Shown: piece after piece, positions 8,994 through 17,932 of the stretch
Layout: every line of letters starts with the position of its first letter
How positions within the stretch are numbered: the stretch's first letter is position 1
NCBI GenBank assembly: GCA_963765785.1
Contig: CAVXXW010000022.1
Location: 124,001-188,000 of the forward strand
Direction of reading: 5' to 3'
DNA: 64,000 nt
From: AC-32 sp963765785
Lineage (GTDB): Bacteria; Actinomycetota; Thermoleophilia; Gaiellales; Gaiellaceae
Program-made: the position numbers and the translations under genes
The notes under the pieces: generated by a model
What the model saw: only the letters and a program-made list of their open reading frames with translations
Told to the model about the DNA's origin: nothing
Databases searched by the model: none

Positions 8994-9742
8994 AACCGGC
9001 CACCGCGCGTCCGCGCCCGCTCGGCGCTTACGGCGTGGGCCCGGCCTTCGAGCTCGTCCGGGAGCAGCTCGAGCTCCGGCGGCTCGCCGCCCAGGCGGTG
9101 CGCCAGCGCCTGGGCGAGGAGCCAGTCCGCGAGCCACGGGTTGCGCGGGAGGAGCGGGCCGTGGAGGTACGTGCCGATCACACGGCCGGACCGGCAGCCC
9201 TCGTAACCGCTCTCGCCGTCGTTCCCGAAGCCGGCAAGCACGCGCCCGAGGGGCTCCGCGCCGTCCTCGAGCACCGTGCGGCCGGCGTGGTTCTCGAAGC
9301 CGGCGAGCGTCCGCTTCACGCCGGGCTCCAGCTCGCACTCGAGCAGGACGTCGCCGATCATGCGCCGCTCGCCGGCGACGGTATGCAGGGGCAGAAGCCC
9401 CGCGCCCGGCAGCTCGTCGCCGCTCTGGTCGCGGTAGAAGCGCCCGAACAGCTGGTAGCCGCCGCAGACGGCCAGCGCGGCCGCTCCGCCGGCGACCGCC
9501 TCCCGCAGCGCAGGGCCGAGCGCTGCGAGCGCGGGCGCGATCAGCTCCTGCTCGCGGTCCTGGCCGCCGCCGACGTAGAAGAGATCGTGCTCGCCGGGCC
9601 CCACCGCACTGCCCGCGCCGAGCGGCCGGACCTCGAGCTCGTGACCGCGCCAAGCCGCGCGCCGCTCGAGGACGGCGATGTTCCCGCGGTCGGCGTAGAT
9701 GTTCAGGTAGTCCGGGAAGAGGTGGCCGACGACGAGCTTCAC
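8990..9742 (-). CDS. gatD: Lipid II isoglutaminyl synthase, glutaminase subunit GatD
   Basis: Class I (Triad) glutamine amidotransferase, 250 residues, releasing ammonia for MurT to amidate D-Glu of lipid II. Visible are the nucleophile Cys93 in AVCGGYQLFG and the catalytic His in GTYLHGPLLPRNP. Start is GTG 9742, which overlaps the murT stop as GTGA. The murT-gatD pair is characteristic of Gram-positive envelopes with amidated peptidoglycan. Confidence 0.93.
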   Translation of the reverse strand: MKLVVGHLFPDYLNIYADRGNIAVLERRAAWRGHELEVRPLGAGSAVGPGEHDLFYVGGGQDREQELIAPALAALGPALREAVAGGAAALAVCGGYQLFGRFYRDQSGDELPGAGLLPLHTVAGERRMIGDVLLECELEPGVKRTLAGFENHAGRTVLEDGAEPLGRVLAGFGNDGESGYEGCRSGRVIGTYLHGPLLPRNPWLADWLLAQALAHRLGGEPPELELLPDELEGRAHAVSAERARTRGGRF

Positions 9743-11109
9743 GCGGCCTGCTCCCAGTACGGACGCACGAAACCCCGCCGCGAGACGAGCTCGCGCAGCG
9801 AGAGCATCGCGGTGTACGTCGGCAGCGCGGCCAGCTCGCCGCCGGCCGGCGTCTGCGCGAGCCCGCGATCGAGCGCGTCCTCGAGCGACGGCACGACGTC
9901 GATTGCGGACTCGTCGAGCCCGGCGTACTTGAAGCGAAGCGCCAGCTCGGCCGCGCGCTCGCCGGTCGCGATCAGCCGCTCGACTCCGGCCAGGAGCGGC
10001 TCGAAGTCCACGTCCCAGATCCACGAGACGTCGCGACCGTCGGCGATCTCGTCGTTGAGCGCGATCAGCAATACGCGCGGAGTGCCGCCTGCGACGAGCG
10101 TGCGGACGACCTCGTTCGCTCCGGCCGGGTTCTTGATCAGCAGGACGAGCAGCGAGCGGCCGTCGATCTCGATGCGCTCGAAACGGCCGAACGCGGCCGA
10201 AAACCCTTGCAAACCGGGCACGATCTCGACGAGCGAGGCTCCGAGCGCGCGCGAGAGCGACGCCGCGGCGAGTGCGTTGTAGACGTTGTAGAGGCCCGGC
10301 ACGCGCAGCTCGACCCGCCGCTCGCCCTCGGGCGTGACGAGCAAGAACGAGACGCTCTCGAGCCCGTTCAGCTCGATCTCTCGCGCGGCGACGTCCAGCG
10401 GCGGCCGCGCGTGGCCGCACGCCGGGCAGCGGTAGTCGCCGAGGTGGCCGATGTACGCCGCCACGTACTCGTACGGCGTCCCGCAGCGCACGCACCACTT
10501 GGAGTCGGCGGCATGCTGCAGCTCCGGCGAGGCGTGGCGCGGGTCGTCGAGGCCGAAGACCACGGAGTCGGTGCGCTCCTCGGCCAGTGCTCCCAGCTGC
10601 GGGTCGTCCCCGTTGGCCACGAGCGTCGCTCCAGGCGGCAGCGCGCGGGCCATCTCCCGCCAACGGCCGGCGAGCACCTCGAGCTCGCCGTAGCGGTCGA
10701 GCTGGTCGCGGAAGAGGTTCCCGAGCGACACGGCCCGCGGCGCCACTCGCCGCGCGACCTCCGGCAGGGCAGCCTCGTCGACCTCGAACAGCCCGAGTTC
10801 CGCGTCACGTGCCGCGACGAGCGCCGAGGCCACCCCGGAGACGAGGTTCGCGCCCGCCCGGTTGTGCGCGAGGCGTACCGACGGAGCGAGGATCTCGGCC
10901 GCCATCGCCGCGGTCGTTGTCTTGCCGTTCGTCGCCGAGACGAGCGCCGACCCGCGCGGCAGGCGCGCCGCGAGGCGGTCGACGGCGCCGGGGTCGAGCT
11001 TCCAGAGAAGCTTCCCAGGCAGGGTCGTCCCGCCGCCGGCGCCGGCCAGGCGCGAGACGCCGGCGACGGCGCGCGCGAGGGCGATCTCGAGAGGCAGCGG
11101 TGCGCGCAC
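9739..11109 (-). CDS. murT: Lipid II isoglutaminyl synthase, Mur ligase-like subunit MurT
   Basis: A 456-residue Mur-ligase homologue: ATP-binding SATNGKTTTAAM near residues 58-69, central ligase domain, and the MurT-specific Cys4 zinc ribbon inserted in the middle (CVRCG ... CPACG, around residues 203-228). The C-terminal domain is the DUF1727 type. With GatD it converts D-glutamate in the stem peptide to D-isoglutamine. It is transcribed away from the S8 protease gene; the 185-bp divergent region holds the GGGGGA-type elements described separately. Confidence 0.94.
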   Translation of the reverse strand: MRAPLPLEIALARAVAGVSRLAGAGGGTTLPGKLLWKLDPGAVDRLAARLPRGSALVSATNGKTTTAAMAAEILAPSVRLAHNRAGANLVSGVASALVAARDAELGLFEVDEAALPEVARRVAPRAVSLGNLFRDQLDRYGELEVLAGRWREMARALPPGATLVANGDDPQLGALAEERTDSVVFGLDDPRHASPELQHAADSKWCVRCGTPYEYVAAYIGHLGDYRCPACGHARPPLDVAAREIELNGLESVSFLLVTPEGERRVELRVPGLYNVYNALAAASLSRALGASLVEIVPGLQGFSAAFGRFERIEIDGRSLLVLLIKNPAGANEVVRTLVAGGTPRVLLIALNDEIADGRDVSWIWDVDFEPLLAGVERLIATGERAAELALRFKYAGLDESAIDVVPSLEDALDRGLAQTPAGGELAALPTYTAMLSLRELVSRRGFVRPYWEQAA

Positions 11110-11127
11110 GCGGGCACGCTACTCCGA

Positions 11128-11198
11128 CTCACCCGTTCGGGGGAACTTTCGGCGTTCTCACCCTCACGGGGGATGTAGCGGCACCGGCCGCACCCCTA
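11128..11198 (+). promoter_or_regulatory. GGGGGA-type repeated element upstream of the S8 protease
   Basis: A 17-bp box at 11128-11144 (CTCACCCGTTCGGGGGA) is followed after 23 bp by GGGGGATGT (11168-11176) and then ACCCCTA (11192-11198). The same three parts in the same order lie at 13245-13299 upstream of the GGDEF/HD-GYP gene, and a related box at 17895-17920 precedes a sigma factor gene. Function unknown; a shared activator site or sigma-specific promoter is the simplest reading. Confidence 0.4.
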
Positions 11199-11294
11199 GG
11201 TTCCGCCTGGATCTCGGCGGGCGAGCACTTCCGTTCCCGCTGTGGACAGGCAGAGATGCGGCCCGCGCGAGGGCGCGGAAAGGAGAAACGGACG

Positions 11295-13190
11295 GTGCGG
11301 ATGAACGGCGGCAATCGTGGAGAATCGCGGTCGAGCGCGCTGTGGGGCACGGGCAACCGTGGCGGCGAGTCTCGGTCGAGCGCTCTCTGGGGTAAGGGCG
11401 GACGAGGCGCGATCACCGCGCTCGTGGCGATGCTCGCCATCAGCGTCCCTCTCGCTGCGAGCGCCAACAAGCATGCGCGGCTGGCCGGCGCGGCTTCGCC
11501 CAAGCGGACCTGGATCTCGCCGGGCCTGCTCAAGGGCGCGAAGAAGCACCCGAACCAGTACGTGCACGTGATCATCCAGAGCACCAACGGCTCGATCTCG
11601 CCGGCGGTCTCTGCGCTCACCAGGGTGAACAACTTCGCGGACGACGGCACCGCCCTGAACCGGCGCCTGACCCTGATCGACGGTCTTGCGACCACGATCA
11701 AGGCGAGCCGGCTCTCGGCGCTGCTGAAGATCCCGAACCTGATCGTGACGCCCGACGTCGCGGTGCACGTCGACAGCTACAGCTCGAACCAGCTCTGGCC
11801 GTACGAGACCGGCGTCTCGCGGGCCTGGAGCGGCTACGACGCGCCGCGGCCGGGCTCCGTGCCCGCGATCGCGATCGTCGACTCCGGCATCCAACCGGGG
11901 CGCAGCGACTTCGGCAACCGCGTGCTGGCGAACGTGAAGTTCAGCACCCTGCCCGACGACTCGCCGGGCGACGGCCGCGGCCACGGCACCTTCGTGGCGG
12001 GCATCGCCGCGGGCGGCGCCGACGGCTACACCGGCGCGACGCCCCAGGCACCGCTGGTCTCGCTGGACGTCATGGACGACCACGGCGTTGCACGGACGAG
12101 CGACGTGATCGCGGCGTGCCAGTGGATCCTGGCCAACAAGGCGCAGTACAACATCAAGGTCGCCAACTTCTCGCTGCACGCGTCCAACGCGAGCCACTTC
12201 TTCCAGGATCCGCTCGACCAGGCGGTCGAGAAGCTGTGGTTCAACGGCGTGACCGTCGTCGCGGCGGCCGGCAACTACGGGTTCCCCGACAAGCCGAGCG
12301 GCGTGCCGTTCGCGCCGGGCAACGACCCGTTCGTGATCACCGTCGGCGCGATCGACATCGGCGGAACGAAGAACATCCACGACGACATCAACGCGCCGTG
12401 GTCGGCGTGGGGGCGGACGCTGGACGGCTTCCTGAAGCCGGACCTCTCGGCTCCTGGCCGCTACATGGTCGGCCCGGTCCCAGGCGACTCGACGCTGGCG
12501 GTGGAGCGGGCGGACAAGATCACCGCTCCGGGCTACATCCAGCTCTCGGGCACGTCGTTCGCGGCACCGGTGATCGCCGGCGCGGCGGCGCAGATCCTGG
12601 CGCGACACCCGAGCTTCACGCCCGACCAGGTCAAGGGCGCCCTGATGGAGTCGACGAAGGCGGTCGACGGCGCGCCGGACGGCTCGGTCGGCGTCGGCGA
12701 GCTCCAGATGAGCAAGGCGGCGTATTACCTGAACCCGCCAAACCCGAACAAGGCGCTCGGCAACTTCGTCAAGCCCGACACGGCCGGCAGCAACGCGTTC
12801 GACGCGGTCAGCTGGCTCGACGTGGTCAAGTCGAACGTCTCGTGGGACTCGGTCTCCTGGGACTCGGTCTCCTGGAACGACGCGGCCTGGAACGTGGTCT
12901 CGTGGGCCGACGTCTCGTGGGAGTCGGTCTCCTGGGCGGACGTCTCCTGGGCCGACGTGTCCTGGGCGGACGTCTCCTGGGCCGACTCGTCCTACGAGGA
13001 CGCGGCCGAGGGCGACACCAGCGGCGACCCTGAGGGGTACGCACTGACACCGGAACAGGCGGCCGAGATCATGGCCGACCCGGAGCTTGCGCCGGATCCA
13101 AGCACGCTGCCCAGGCGACGTGGCGGCGGCGGTACGGACCCGGCGGCGGATCCGGCGGCCGATCCGGCAGCGACGCCGGGCTCGAGCTAG
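11295..13190 (+). CDS. Secreted subtilisin-like serine protease (S8) with C-terminal SW repeats
   Basis: A 631-residue exported protease. GTG 11295 is chosen because AGGAG lies 9 bp upstream; ATG 11301 is an alternative two codons later. The N-terminus holds two copies of an SRSSALWG-type repeat (about residues 11-18 and 27-34) ahead of a hydrophobic signal segment (about 40-57). The catalytic triad is visible: Asp196 (AIVDSG), His230 (GHGTFVAG), Ser421 (SGTSFAAP). After residue 510 comes a tract of VSWxD pentapeptides, then an acidic and Pro/Ala/Asp-rich tail. Likely secreted or wall-associated; the role of the SW tract is unknown. Confidence 0.9.
   Translation: MRMNGGNRGESRSSALWGTGNRGGESRSSALWGKGGRGAITALVAMLAISVPLAASANKHARLAGAASPKRTWISPGLLKGAKKHPNQYVHVIIQSTNGSISPAVSALTRVNNFADDGTALNRRLTLIDGLATTIKASRLSALLKIPNLIVTPDVAVHVDSYSSNQLWPYETGVSRAWSGYDAPRPGSVPAIAIVDSGIQPGRSDFGNRVLANVKFSTLPDDSPGDGRGHGTFVAGIAAGGADGYTGATPQAPLVSLDVMDDHGVARTSDVIAACQWILANKAQYNIKVANFSLHASNASHFFQDPLDQAVEKLWFNGVTVVAAAGNYGFPDKPSGVPFAPGNDPFVITVGAIDIGGTKNIHDDINAPWSAWGRTLDGFLKPDLSAPGRYMVGPVPGDSTLAVERADKITAPGYIQLSGTSFAAPVIAGAAAQILARHPSFTPDQVKGALMESTKAVDGAPDGSVGVGELQMSKAAYYLNPPNPNKALGNFVKPDTAGSNAFDAVSWLDVVKSNVSWDSVSWDSVSWNDAAWNVVSWADVSWESVSWADVSWADVSWADVSWADSSYEDAAEGDTSGDPEGYALTPEQAAEIMADPELAPDPSTLPRRRGGGGTDPAADPAADPAATPGSS
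12836..12993 (+). repeat. 15-bp-period repeat encoding VSWxD pentapeptides
   Basis: About ten degenerate 15-bp units in frame with the S8 protease, each giving V-S-W-x-D/S. Tryptophan every fifth residue with an acidic partner suggests a beta-solenoid or a surface-binding segment rather than a simple linker. Confidence 0.75.
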
Positions 13191-13244
13191 GCGACGGACG
13201 GGGCGATCAGACGATGAGCGTGAGGGGTCGGCGACCACCGGCCC

Positions 13245-13299
13245 CTCACTCGTTCGGGGGATATTCCGGGCGTACCGAAAAAGGGGGATGTGACCCCTA
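13245..13299 (+). promoter_or_regulatory. GGGGGA-type repeated element upstream of the GGDEF/HD-GYP gene
   Basis: CTCACTCGTTCGGGGGA at 13245-13261 differs by one base from the box at 11128. GGGGGATGT follows after 21 bp (13283-13291), then ACCCCTA at 13293-13299. Between them GGGCGTACCG (13268-13277) resembles the sequence at 17911-17921. The gap 13191-13463 holds no convincing gene otherwise. Confidence 0.4.
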
Positions 13300-13463
13300 C
13301 GTGGCAGGCGTAGCTTCCATGAGTGGTGTTGCGGCCTGCGTGCCTGCACCAGACGGAGAAACGGCTTCTGTTCCTGCGGTACCGCGCAGGCGCGCGGAGA
13401 TGAGGAGACGTAGCGGGGAATGACTGGCTTCGACGTCAGCCAGAGACGAGCGGGGGAGACGGA

Positions 13464-16190
13464 GTGAGCGCCGTCCCGAGCCCGATCGCGCACGACGTCG
13501 AGGCGGTTGGCCGCGACGCTCCGGCGCTCGCGCCGAAAGCCGCCGGCTACTTCTTCATCGTGGCCGCTGCCGCGACGGCGACGACCGTGCCGCTGCTCTC
13601 GCAGCTGTCGCTCGACACGCCCGGCTGGGCGACGTTCGTCATCCTCGCGGCGATCGCCGCCGTCGCGCAGCTCTTCGTCGTGCGCACGCCGCGCAACCTG
13701 TCGTACCACACGACGATCGTCTTCCTGATCCCGGCGGCGATGCTGCTGCCGCCTGCGCTCGTCGCGCTGGTGGGTGTCCTGTACCACATCCCCGAGTGGC
13801 TGAAGACGCGGAGCGCCTGGTACATCCAGATCTTCAACATCTGCAACTGGACGCTGGCGATGCTCGCCGCCTACGCGAGCTTCCACGCGGTTAGCGGGCT
13901 CGCGCCGGACTCGAATGTCGTCTACGCGCTCGCGGGCATCTCGGCGGCGGCGGCGCTCGTCGCGGTGAACCACTTCCTGATGGCGCCGATGATGCATCTC
14001 GCGCGCGGCCACTCAGTGCGCGAGTCGGGTCTGTTCTCGTTTCCGAGCCTCTCGACCGACCTGGTGCTCGCGATGCTCGGCGTCGCGATGGCGGCGTTCT
14101 GGACGCGTAACCCGTGGCTGATCCCGTTCTCGGTCGCGCCGCTGCTGCTGATCCACCGCTCGCTTTCGGTACCGCAGCTCCAGGAGGAGGCGCGCGTCGA
14201 CCCCAAGACAGGCCTCTTCAACGCGCGGCACTTCGCGGCGGCGCTGAACGAGGAGCTCCAGCGTGCCGAGCGCTTCGAGCGGCCGCTCTCGCTCGTGATG
14301 GCCGACCTCGACCTCCTGCGCGACATCAACAACACGTATGGCCACCTTGCAGGCGACGCGGTGCTCCAGGGCATCGCCGAGGTGTTCCGCTCGCAGCTGC
14401 GCCACTACGACGTGCCGGCGCGCTTCGGCGGTGAGGAGTTCGCGATCCTCCTGCCGGAAACTCCGCCCGAGCAGGCGTTCGAGATCGCCGAGCGGATCCG
14501 GCGCACTGTCGCCGACAAGCTGTACGACGTCGAGACGTCGAGCGATCCGATCCGCGCGACCGTCTCGATCGGCGTCGCGGGCTACCCGCGCGACGGCTCG
14601 GACGCCAACGAGCTGATCCATCAGGCCGACCTGGCCGTCTACCGCGCCAAGCTCCAGGGGCGCAACCGCGTCCTCGACGCGAGCTCCGAGCCGCTGCTGA
14701 TGCCGGAGAAGCGGCAGGGCCGACTCGTCGCGGTGCCGGAGGACGGCGATCACGTCGTCCCGCTGCCGCCGTCGCCCGAGTCGCATCCGACGCAGGAACG
14801 GCGCCATCCGCGGCCGCATGCGATGCACGGGCCGCGCTTCCTCTCGCTCTCGCGGCGTCTGGCCGTGTTCGTGGGCATCGTCAGCGCGGTCGGCGTCGCC
14901 GCGGGCACGTTCGGCGCGGTCTTCGGCAACAGCACGGACTGGATCGGCCTGCTCGCCCTCGTGGCCTTGGTCGGCGCGGGGCAGGCCCTTGCGCTCGAGG
15001 TCGACGACGGCTCGATCTCCGTCAGCGCCGTCGGCTCGATCGCCGGCGCAGCCCTGTTCGGCGTGCGAGCCGCGCTCGCGATCGCGATCACGATCGCGGC
15101 GGTCGAGTGGAGCGCTAGGCGCTCTCCGTTCCATTACGTCGTCTTCAACGTCGGCACGCTCGCGCTCTCCTCGTTGGCCGCGGCGGCGGTCTTCACCGCC
15201 GGCTTCGGAGGCGACCTCGGCAAGGTCGTCTACGTGGCCGCGGGCGTGGCGGCCGGCGCAACGTACTTCGCGGTCAACATGAGCCTCCTCAGCGGCGTCG
15301 TCGCGATCGAAGGCCACGAACGCTGGTGGGCCGTCTTCAGGGAGCGCTTCGCCTGGCTGGCGACGCACTACCTCGTCTACGGCTTCATCGGCGGCGTCAT
15401 CTGGGTCGGCCACCAGACCGCCGGCCTGTGGGCGCTGGCCGTGTTCGCGGTGCCGCTGCTGCTAATGCGCAAGACGCAGGAGGCGTACCTCCGCCACACC
15501 CAGCGCAGTGCCCAGAAGCTCCGCGCGGCGGCGGAGACGATCCAGACCCAGAACGTCTCGCTCGAGCAGGCCAACCGGCTGCTCAAGGAGCGCTCGACGG
15601 CCGCCATGCAGAGCCTCTCGGCCACGGTCGACGCACGCGACGCGTACACCGCCGGCCACTCACGCCGCGTCCAGCAGCTCGCGTTGGCCATCGGCCGGGA
15701 GCTCGGGCTCTCGCAGGCCGAGCTCGACCTGCTCGGACACGCAGCGCTCTTCCACGACATCGGCAAGCTGGCGATCCCGGACGCGATCCTGCTGAAGCCC
15801 GCCAGCCTGACCGAGGACGAATGGGAGCTGATGCAGCGCCACGCCGACGAGGGCGCGCGCATCATCGACCGCCTCGGCTTCCTGAACGACGCGGTGCCGG
15901 CGATCCGGCACCACCACGAGCGCTTCGACGGCACGGGCTATCCGGACGGCCTCAAGGGCGAGGAGATACCGCTCGGCGCGCGGATCATCCACGTCGCCGA
16001 CGCGCTCGACTCGATGCTCACGACGCGGATCTACCGCGCGGCCCGCCCGGCCTCGGAGGCGCTCGAGGAGCTCCGCCGGGCCGCCAGGACGCAGTTCTGC
16101 CCGCGCTGCGTGGCCGCGCTCGAGCGGATCCTCCCGATCGAGGGCATCGACGATGAGGACAAGCGCCCAAGAGTCCTCGTCGCGTCCTAG
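13464..16190 (+). CDS. Membrane protein with GGDEF and HD-GYP domains (cyclic-di-GMP turnover)
   Basis: A 908-residue two-module signalling protein. The first module is a multi-pass membrane region (about residues 30-235) followed by a diguanylate cyclase domain with an intact GGEEF signature near 322-326. A second multi-pass region (about 460-650) leads through a coiled coil to an HD-GYP phosphodiesterase domain with HDIGK near 763 and HHERFDGTGYPDG near 818-830. Both catalytic motifs look intact, so it could make and break c-di-GMP. GTG start with a GGGGGAG site. The duplicated membrane-domain-plus-output layout suggests fusion of two ancestral genes. Confidence 0.9.
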   Translation: MSAVPSPIAHDVEAVGRDAPALAPKAAGYFFIVAAAATATTVPLLSQLSLDTPGWATFVILAAIAAVAQLFVVRTPRNLSYHTTIVFLIPAAMLLPPALVALVGVLYHIPEWLKTRSAWYIQIFNICNWTLAMLAAYASFHAVSGLAPDSNVVYALAGISAAAALVAVNHFLMAPMMHLARGHSVRESGLFSFPSLSTDLVLAMLGVAMAAFWTRNPWLIPFSVAPLLLIHRSLSVPQLQEEARVDPKTGLFNARHFAAALNEELQRAERFERPLSLVMADLDLLRDINNTYGHLAGDAVLQGIAEVFRSQLRHYDVPARFGGEEFAILLPETPPEQAFEIAERIRRTVADKLYDVETSSDPIRATVSIGVAGYPRDGSDANELIHQADLAVYRAKLQGRNRVLDASSEPLLMPEKRQGRLVAVPEDGDHVVPLPPSPESHPTQERRHPRPHAMHGPRFLSLSRRLAVFVGIVSAVGVAAGTFGAVFGNSTDWIGLLALVALVGAGQALALEVDDGSISVSAVGSIAGAALFGVRAALAIAITIAAVEWSARRSPFHYVVFNVGTLALSSLAAAAVFTAGFGGDLGKVVYVAAGVAAGATYFAVNMSLLSGVVAIEGHERWWAVFRERFAWLATHYLVYGFIGGVIWVGHQTAGLWALAVFAVPLLLMRKTQEAYLRHTQRSAQKLRAAAETIQTQNVSLEQANRLLKERSTAAMQSLSATVDARDAYTAGHSRRVQQLALAIGRELGLSQAELDLLGHAALFHDIGKLAIPDAILLKPASLTEDEWELMQRHADEGARIIDRLGFLNDAVPAIRHHHERFDGTGYPDGLKGEEIPLGARIIHVADALDSMLTTRIYRAARPASEALEELRRAARTQFCPRCVAALERILPIEGIDDEDKRPRVLVAS

Positions 16191-16274
16191 CTCGAACCGC
16201 CTAGCAACCTCGCGCGAACGCTAGCCTGAGTTTTGCGAGCGAGCGCAATTGCTCTATCCTGTTTGGAGAAGACG

Positions 16275-16964
16275 ATGCCTCGCCGGCCCCAGTACCGCGC
16301 GCTCGCGGGCATCGACCGGAAGGCGCTCGAAGCCTTCCAGGCCGGCATCCGCAAGCGCTACACGGACGAGCAGATCCTCGTCGAGCTCTCCGCGTGCGCC
16401 GAGCGGCTGGGGCGGTCGCCGACGATGCGTGAGTTCGCCGGCGACCCGGAGACGACGGTGCACCCGCAGACAGTGATCGAGCACTTCGGCAGCTGGAACG
16501 AGGCCAAGCGCAAGGCCGGCCTCGTCCCGCGGCGTTTCGCGACCCGCGAGGAGCTGCTCGACCTGCTCAAGGGCCTGGGCGACGAGCTCGGCCGCATTCC
16601 GACGGCACGCGACATCGAGGCGCACCGCGGCCGTATGCCGTCGAAGTCCCTGTACTGGCACACGTTCGGCTCGCTCGCAAACGCGCTGCGCGAGGCGGGG
16701 TTCGACGTGCCGGTGGGGGAGGAGAAGCTCGAGCGGGCGCTGGAGCAAGGAGTGGAGCTCGCCCACACGTTGAAACGGCTGCCGAAGTTCGCCGACTGGT
16801 CGGAAGCGCGCAAGCGGGACGAGTCGCTACTCACCGAGTGGCAGATCTACCGGATGTTCGAAGGCCGCAAGGGCGCCTGGTCGACCTTTCAGTTCCTCAT
16901 CCGCGAGCGGCTGGTCACGGCGGGGACGGACGTTGAGCCGGACGGCCGCCTGGCAGCGGACTAG
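16275..16964 (+). CDS. Homing-endonuclease-associated repeat protein without a nuclease domain
   Basis: A 229-residue basic protein, ATG 16275 with GGAG seven bases upstream. It consists of three repeats of about 55 residues, each with a helical start, a hydrophobic LGRxPTxREF-like turn and a FGSxxxAxREAG-like end (roughly residues 36-92, 94-149, 153-216). This matches the HNH-repeat DNA-binding modules found next to homing endonucleases (HNH_repeat family). No HNH or LAGLIDADG catalytic domain is present, so a free-standing DNA-binding or regulatory role is likely. Convergent 4-bp overlap with the next gene. Confidence 0.65.
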   Translation: MPRRPQYRALAGIDRKALEAFQAGIRKRYTDEQILVELSACAERLGRSPTMREFAGDPETTVHPQTVIEHFGSWNEAKRKAGLVPRRFATREELLDLLKGLGDELGRIPTARDIEAHRGRMPSKSLYWHTFGSLANALREAGFDVPVGEEKLERALEQGVELAHTLKRLPKFADWSEARKRDESLLTEWQIYRMFEGRKGAWSTFQFLIRERLVTAGTDVEPDGRLAAD

Positions 16965-17752
16965 GACAGCGACGCGAGCGCCGCGAGGCGCTGGAGGCTG
17001 AGCTGCGCCTCCCGGGGGGCGCGCACCGCCGGGAGCGTGCTCTCCTCGAAGTTCCGGTCGGGCCGGAAGCGTCCCTTCTCGACCACCTCGCCGCCGGCGA
17101 CGACCGCCAGCGTGCCCTCGCCGAGTTCCTGCTTGCGGAGCTTCAGCTTCAGGAACCGTTCCGCGACCTCGAGCGCGGCCTTGGTCGACGCGAACAGCAG
17201 CTCGTCGTCCGCGGTCCCGAGCCAGAGCGGCCGGCCGACCCCGCGCGCCAGGAAGAGCGTGTGGACCCGGCGCTCGTCGAGCCACGCGGTCGCCATCGAG
17301 CCGTTCAGCTGCTCGAACGCCCGCGGGTCGTTGCCACTCGCCTCGGCGAGCGCGAAGATCGCTTCGGAGTCGACCGTCATCTCGGGCTCGGCGCGCTCGA
17401 AGCCGTGCTGCTCCATCAGGTCGTCGTCGTTGAAGATGACCCCGTTGTGCACGCCGACGACGGCGCCGTGGCGGATCGGGTGATTGTTGGCCTCGATTCG
17501 CGGGTGGCCCTTTGTGTAGTCGCGCACGTGGATCAGCACCTCGGTGGCGCTGGCGGGGAGGAGAACCTCCTCGAGGAGCGCGCTCGCGCCGGAGCGCTGC
17601 TTGTGGATCGCCGCCGGGCTCGGTCCGCGTCGGTACGCGTACCCGACCGCGTCGGCGCCGCGCTCGGCGATCCCGGCGAGCAGCGCCTGGGCCGCGAGCG
17701 TCCGATCGACGTCGCTGGCCGCGCTCAGGCTGTATCCGGCAATTCCGCACAT
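16961..17752 (-). CDS. Class II glutamine amidotransferase domain protein
   Basis: A 263-residue Ntn-type glutaminase starting MCGIAGYS, so Cys2 becomes the N-terminal nucleophile after Met removal. Further GATase-II motifs are HVRDYTKG, GVHNGVIFN and NGSMATAW. It lacks the isomerase domains of GlmS and the synthetase domain of AsnB, so it is a stand-alone amidotransferase (YafJ/EgtC-like size). Partner and substrate are unknown. Confidence 0.85.
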   Translation of the reverse strand: MCGIAGYSLSAASDVDRTLAAQALLAGIAERGADAVGYAYRRGPSPAAIHKQRSGASALLEEVLLPASATEVLIHVRDYTKGHPRIEANNHPIRHGAVVGVHNGVIFNDDDLMEQHGFERAEPEMTVDSEAIFALAEASGNDPRAFEQLNGSMATAWLDERRVHTLFLARGVGRPLWLGTADDELLFASTKAALEVAERFLKLKLRKQELGEGTLAVVAGGEVVEKGRFRPDRNFEESTLPAVRAPREAQLSLQRLAALASLS

Positions 17753-17894
17753 GTCTCAGGAAACCCCTTCAACCGTAACGGCGACCACATCGGTCGCCAC
17801 AGAGTCTGACGTCGGCTTCGGCTGAGAGTTAGGCATACCCAATGCCTCTCGGTTCGACACGCCCTGTCCTGATCCCTCGTGCGGGTGCAAACGT

Positions 17895-17921
17895 CCCTCA
17901 AGCGGGGGACTAGGCGTACCG
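17895..17921 (+). promoter_or_regulatory. GGGGGA/GGCGTACCG element upstream of a sigma factor gene
   Basis: CCTCAAGCGGGGGACTA followed by GGCGTACCG, sharing its two halves with the elements at 13245-13277 and 11161-11176. It ends 12 bp before the preferred GTG start at 17933, so it is either part of the leader or lies inside the coding region if the gene begins at 17879. Confidence 0.35.
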
Positions 17922-17932
17922 ATAGACCCAGC

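Noticed and set aside
12836..12993. CRISPR array
   Set aside because: The 15-bp-period repeats are in frame with a protease and encode VSWxD units; there are no spacers of constant length.
13245..13299. Cyclic-di-GMP riboswitch upstream of the GGDEF/HD-GYP gene
   Set aside because: The conserved GEMM core (GCACAG-NGCAAACC-type sequence and tetraloop receptor) is not present; only a G-rich repeated box is seen.
11196..14012. Very long open frame on the minus strand antisense to the S8 protease and GGDEF gene
   Set aside because: It is Arg/Asp/Val-rich with no recognisable domain, spans a divergent intergenic region and is explained by the GC-rich third positions of the real plus-strand genes.
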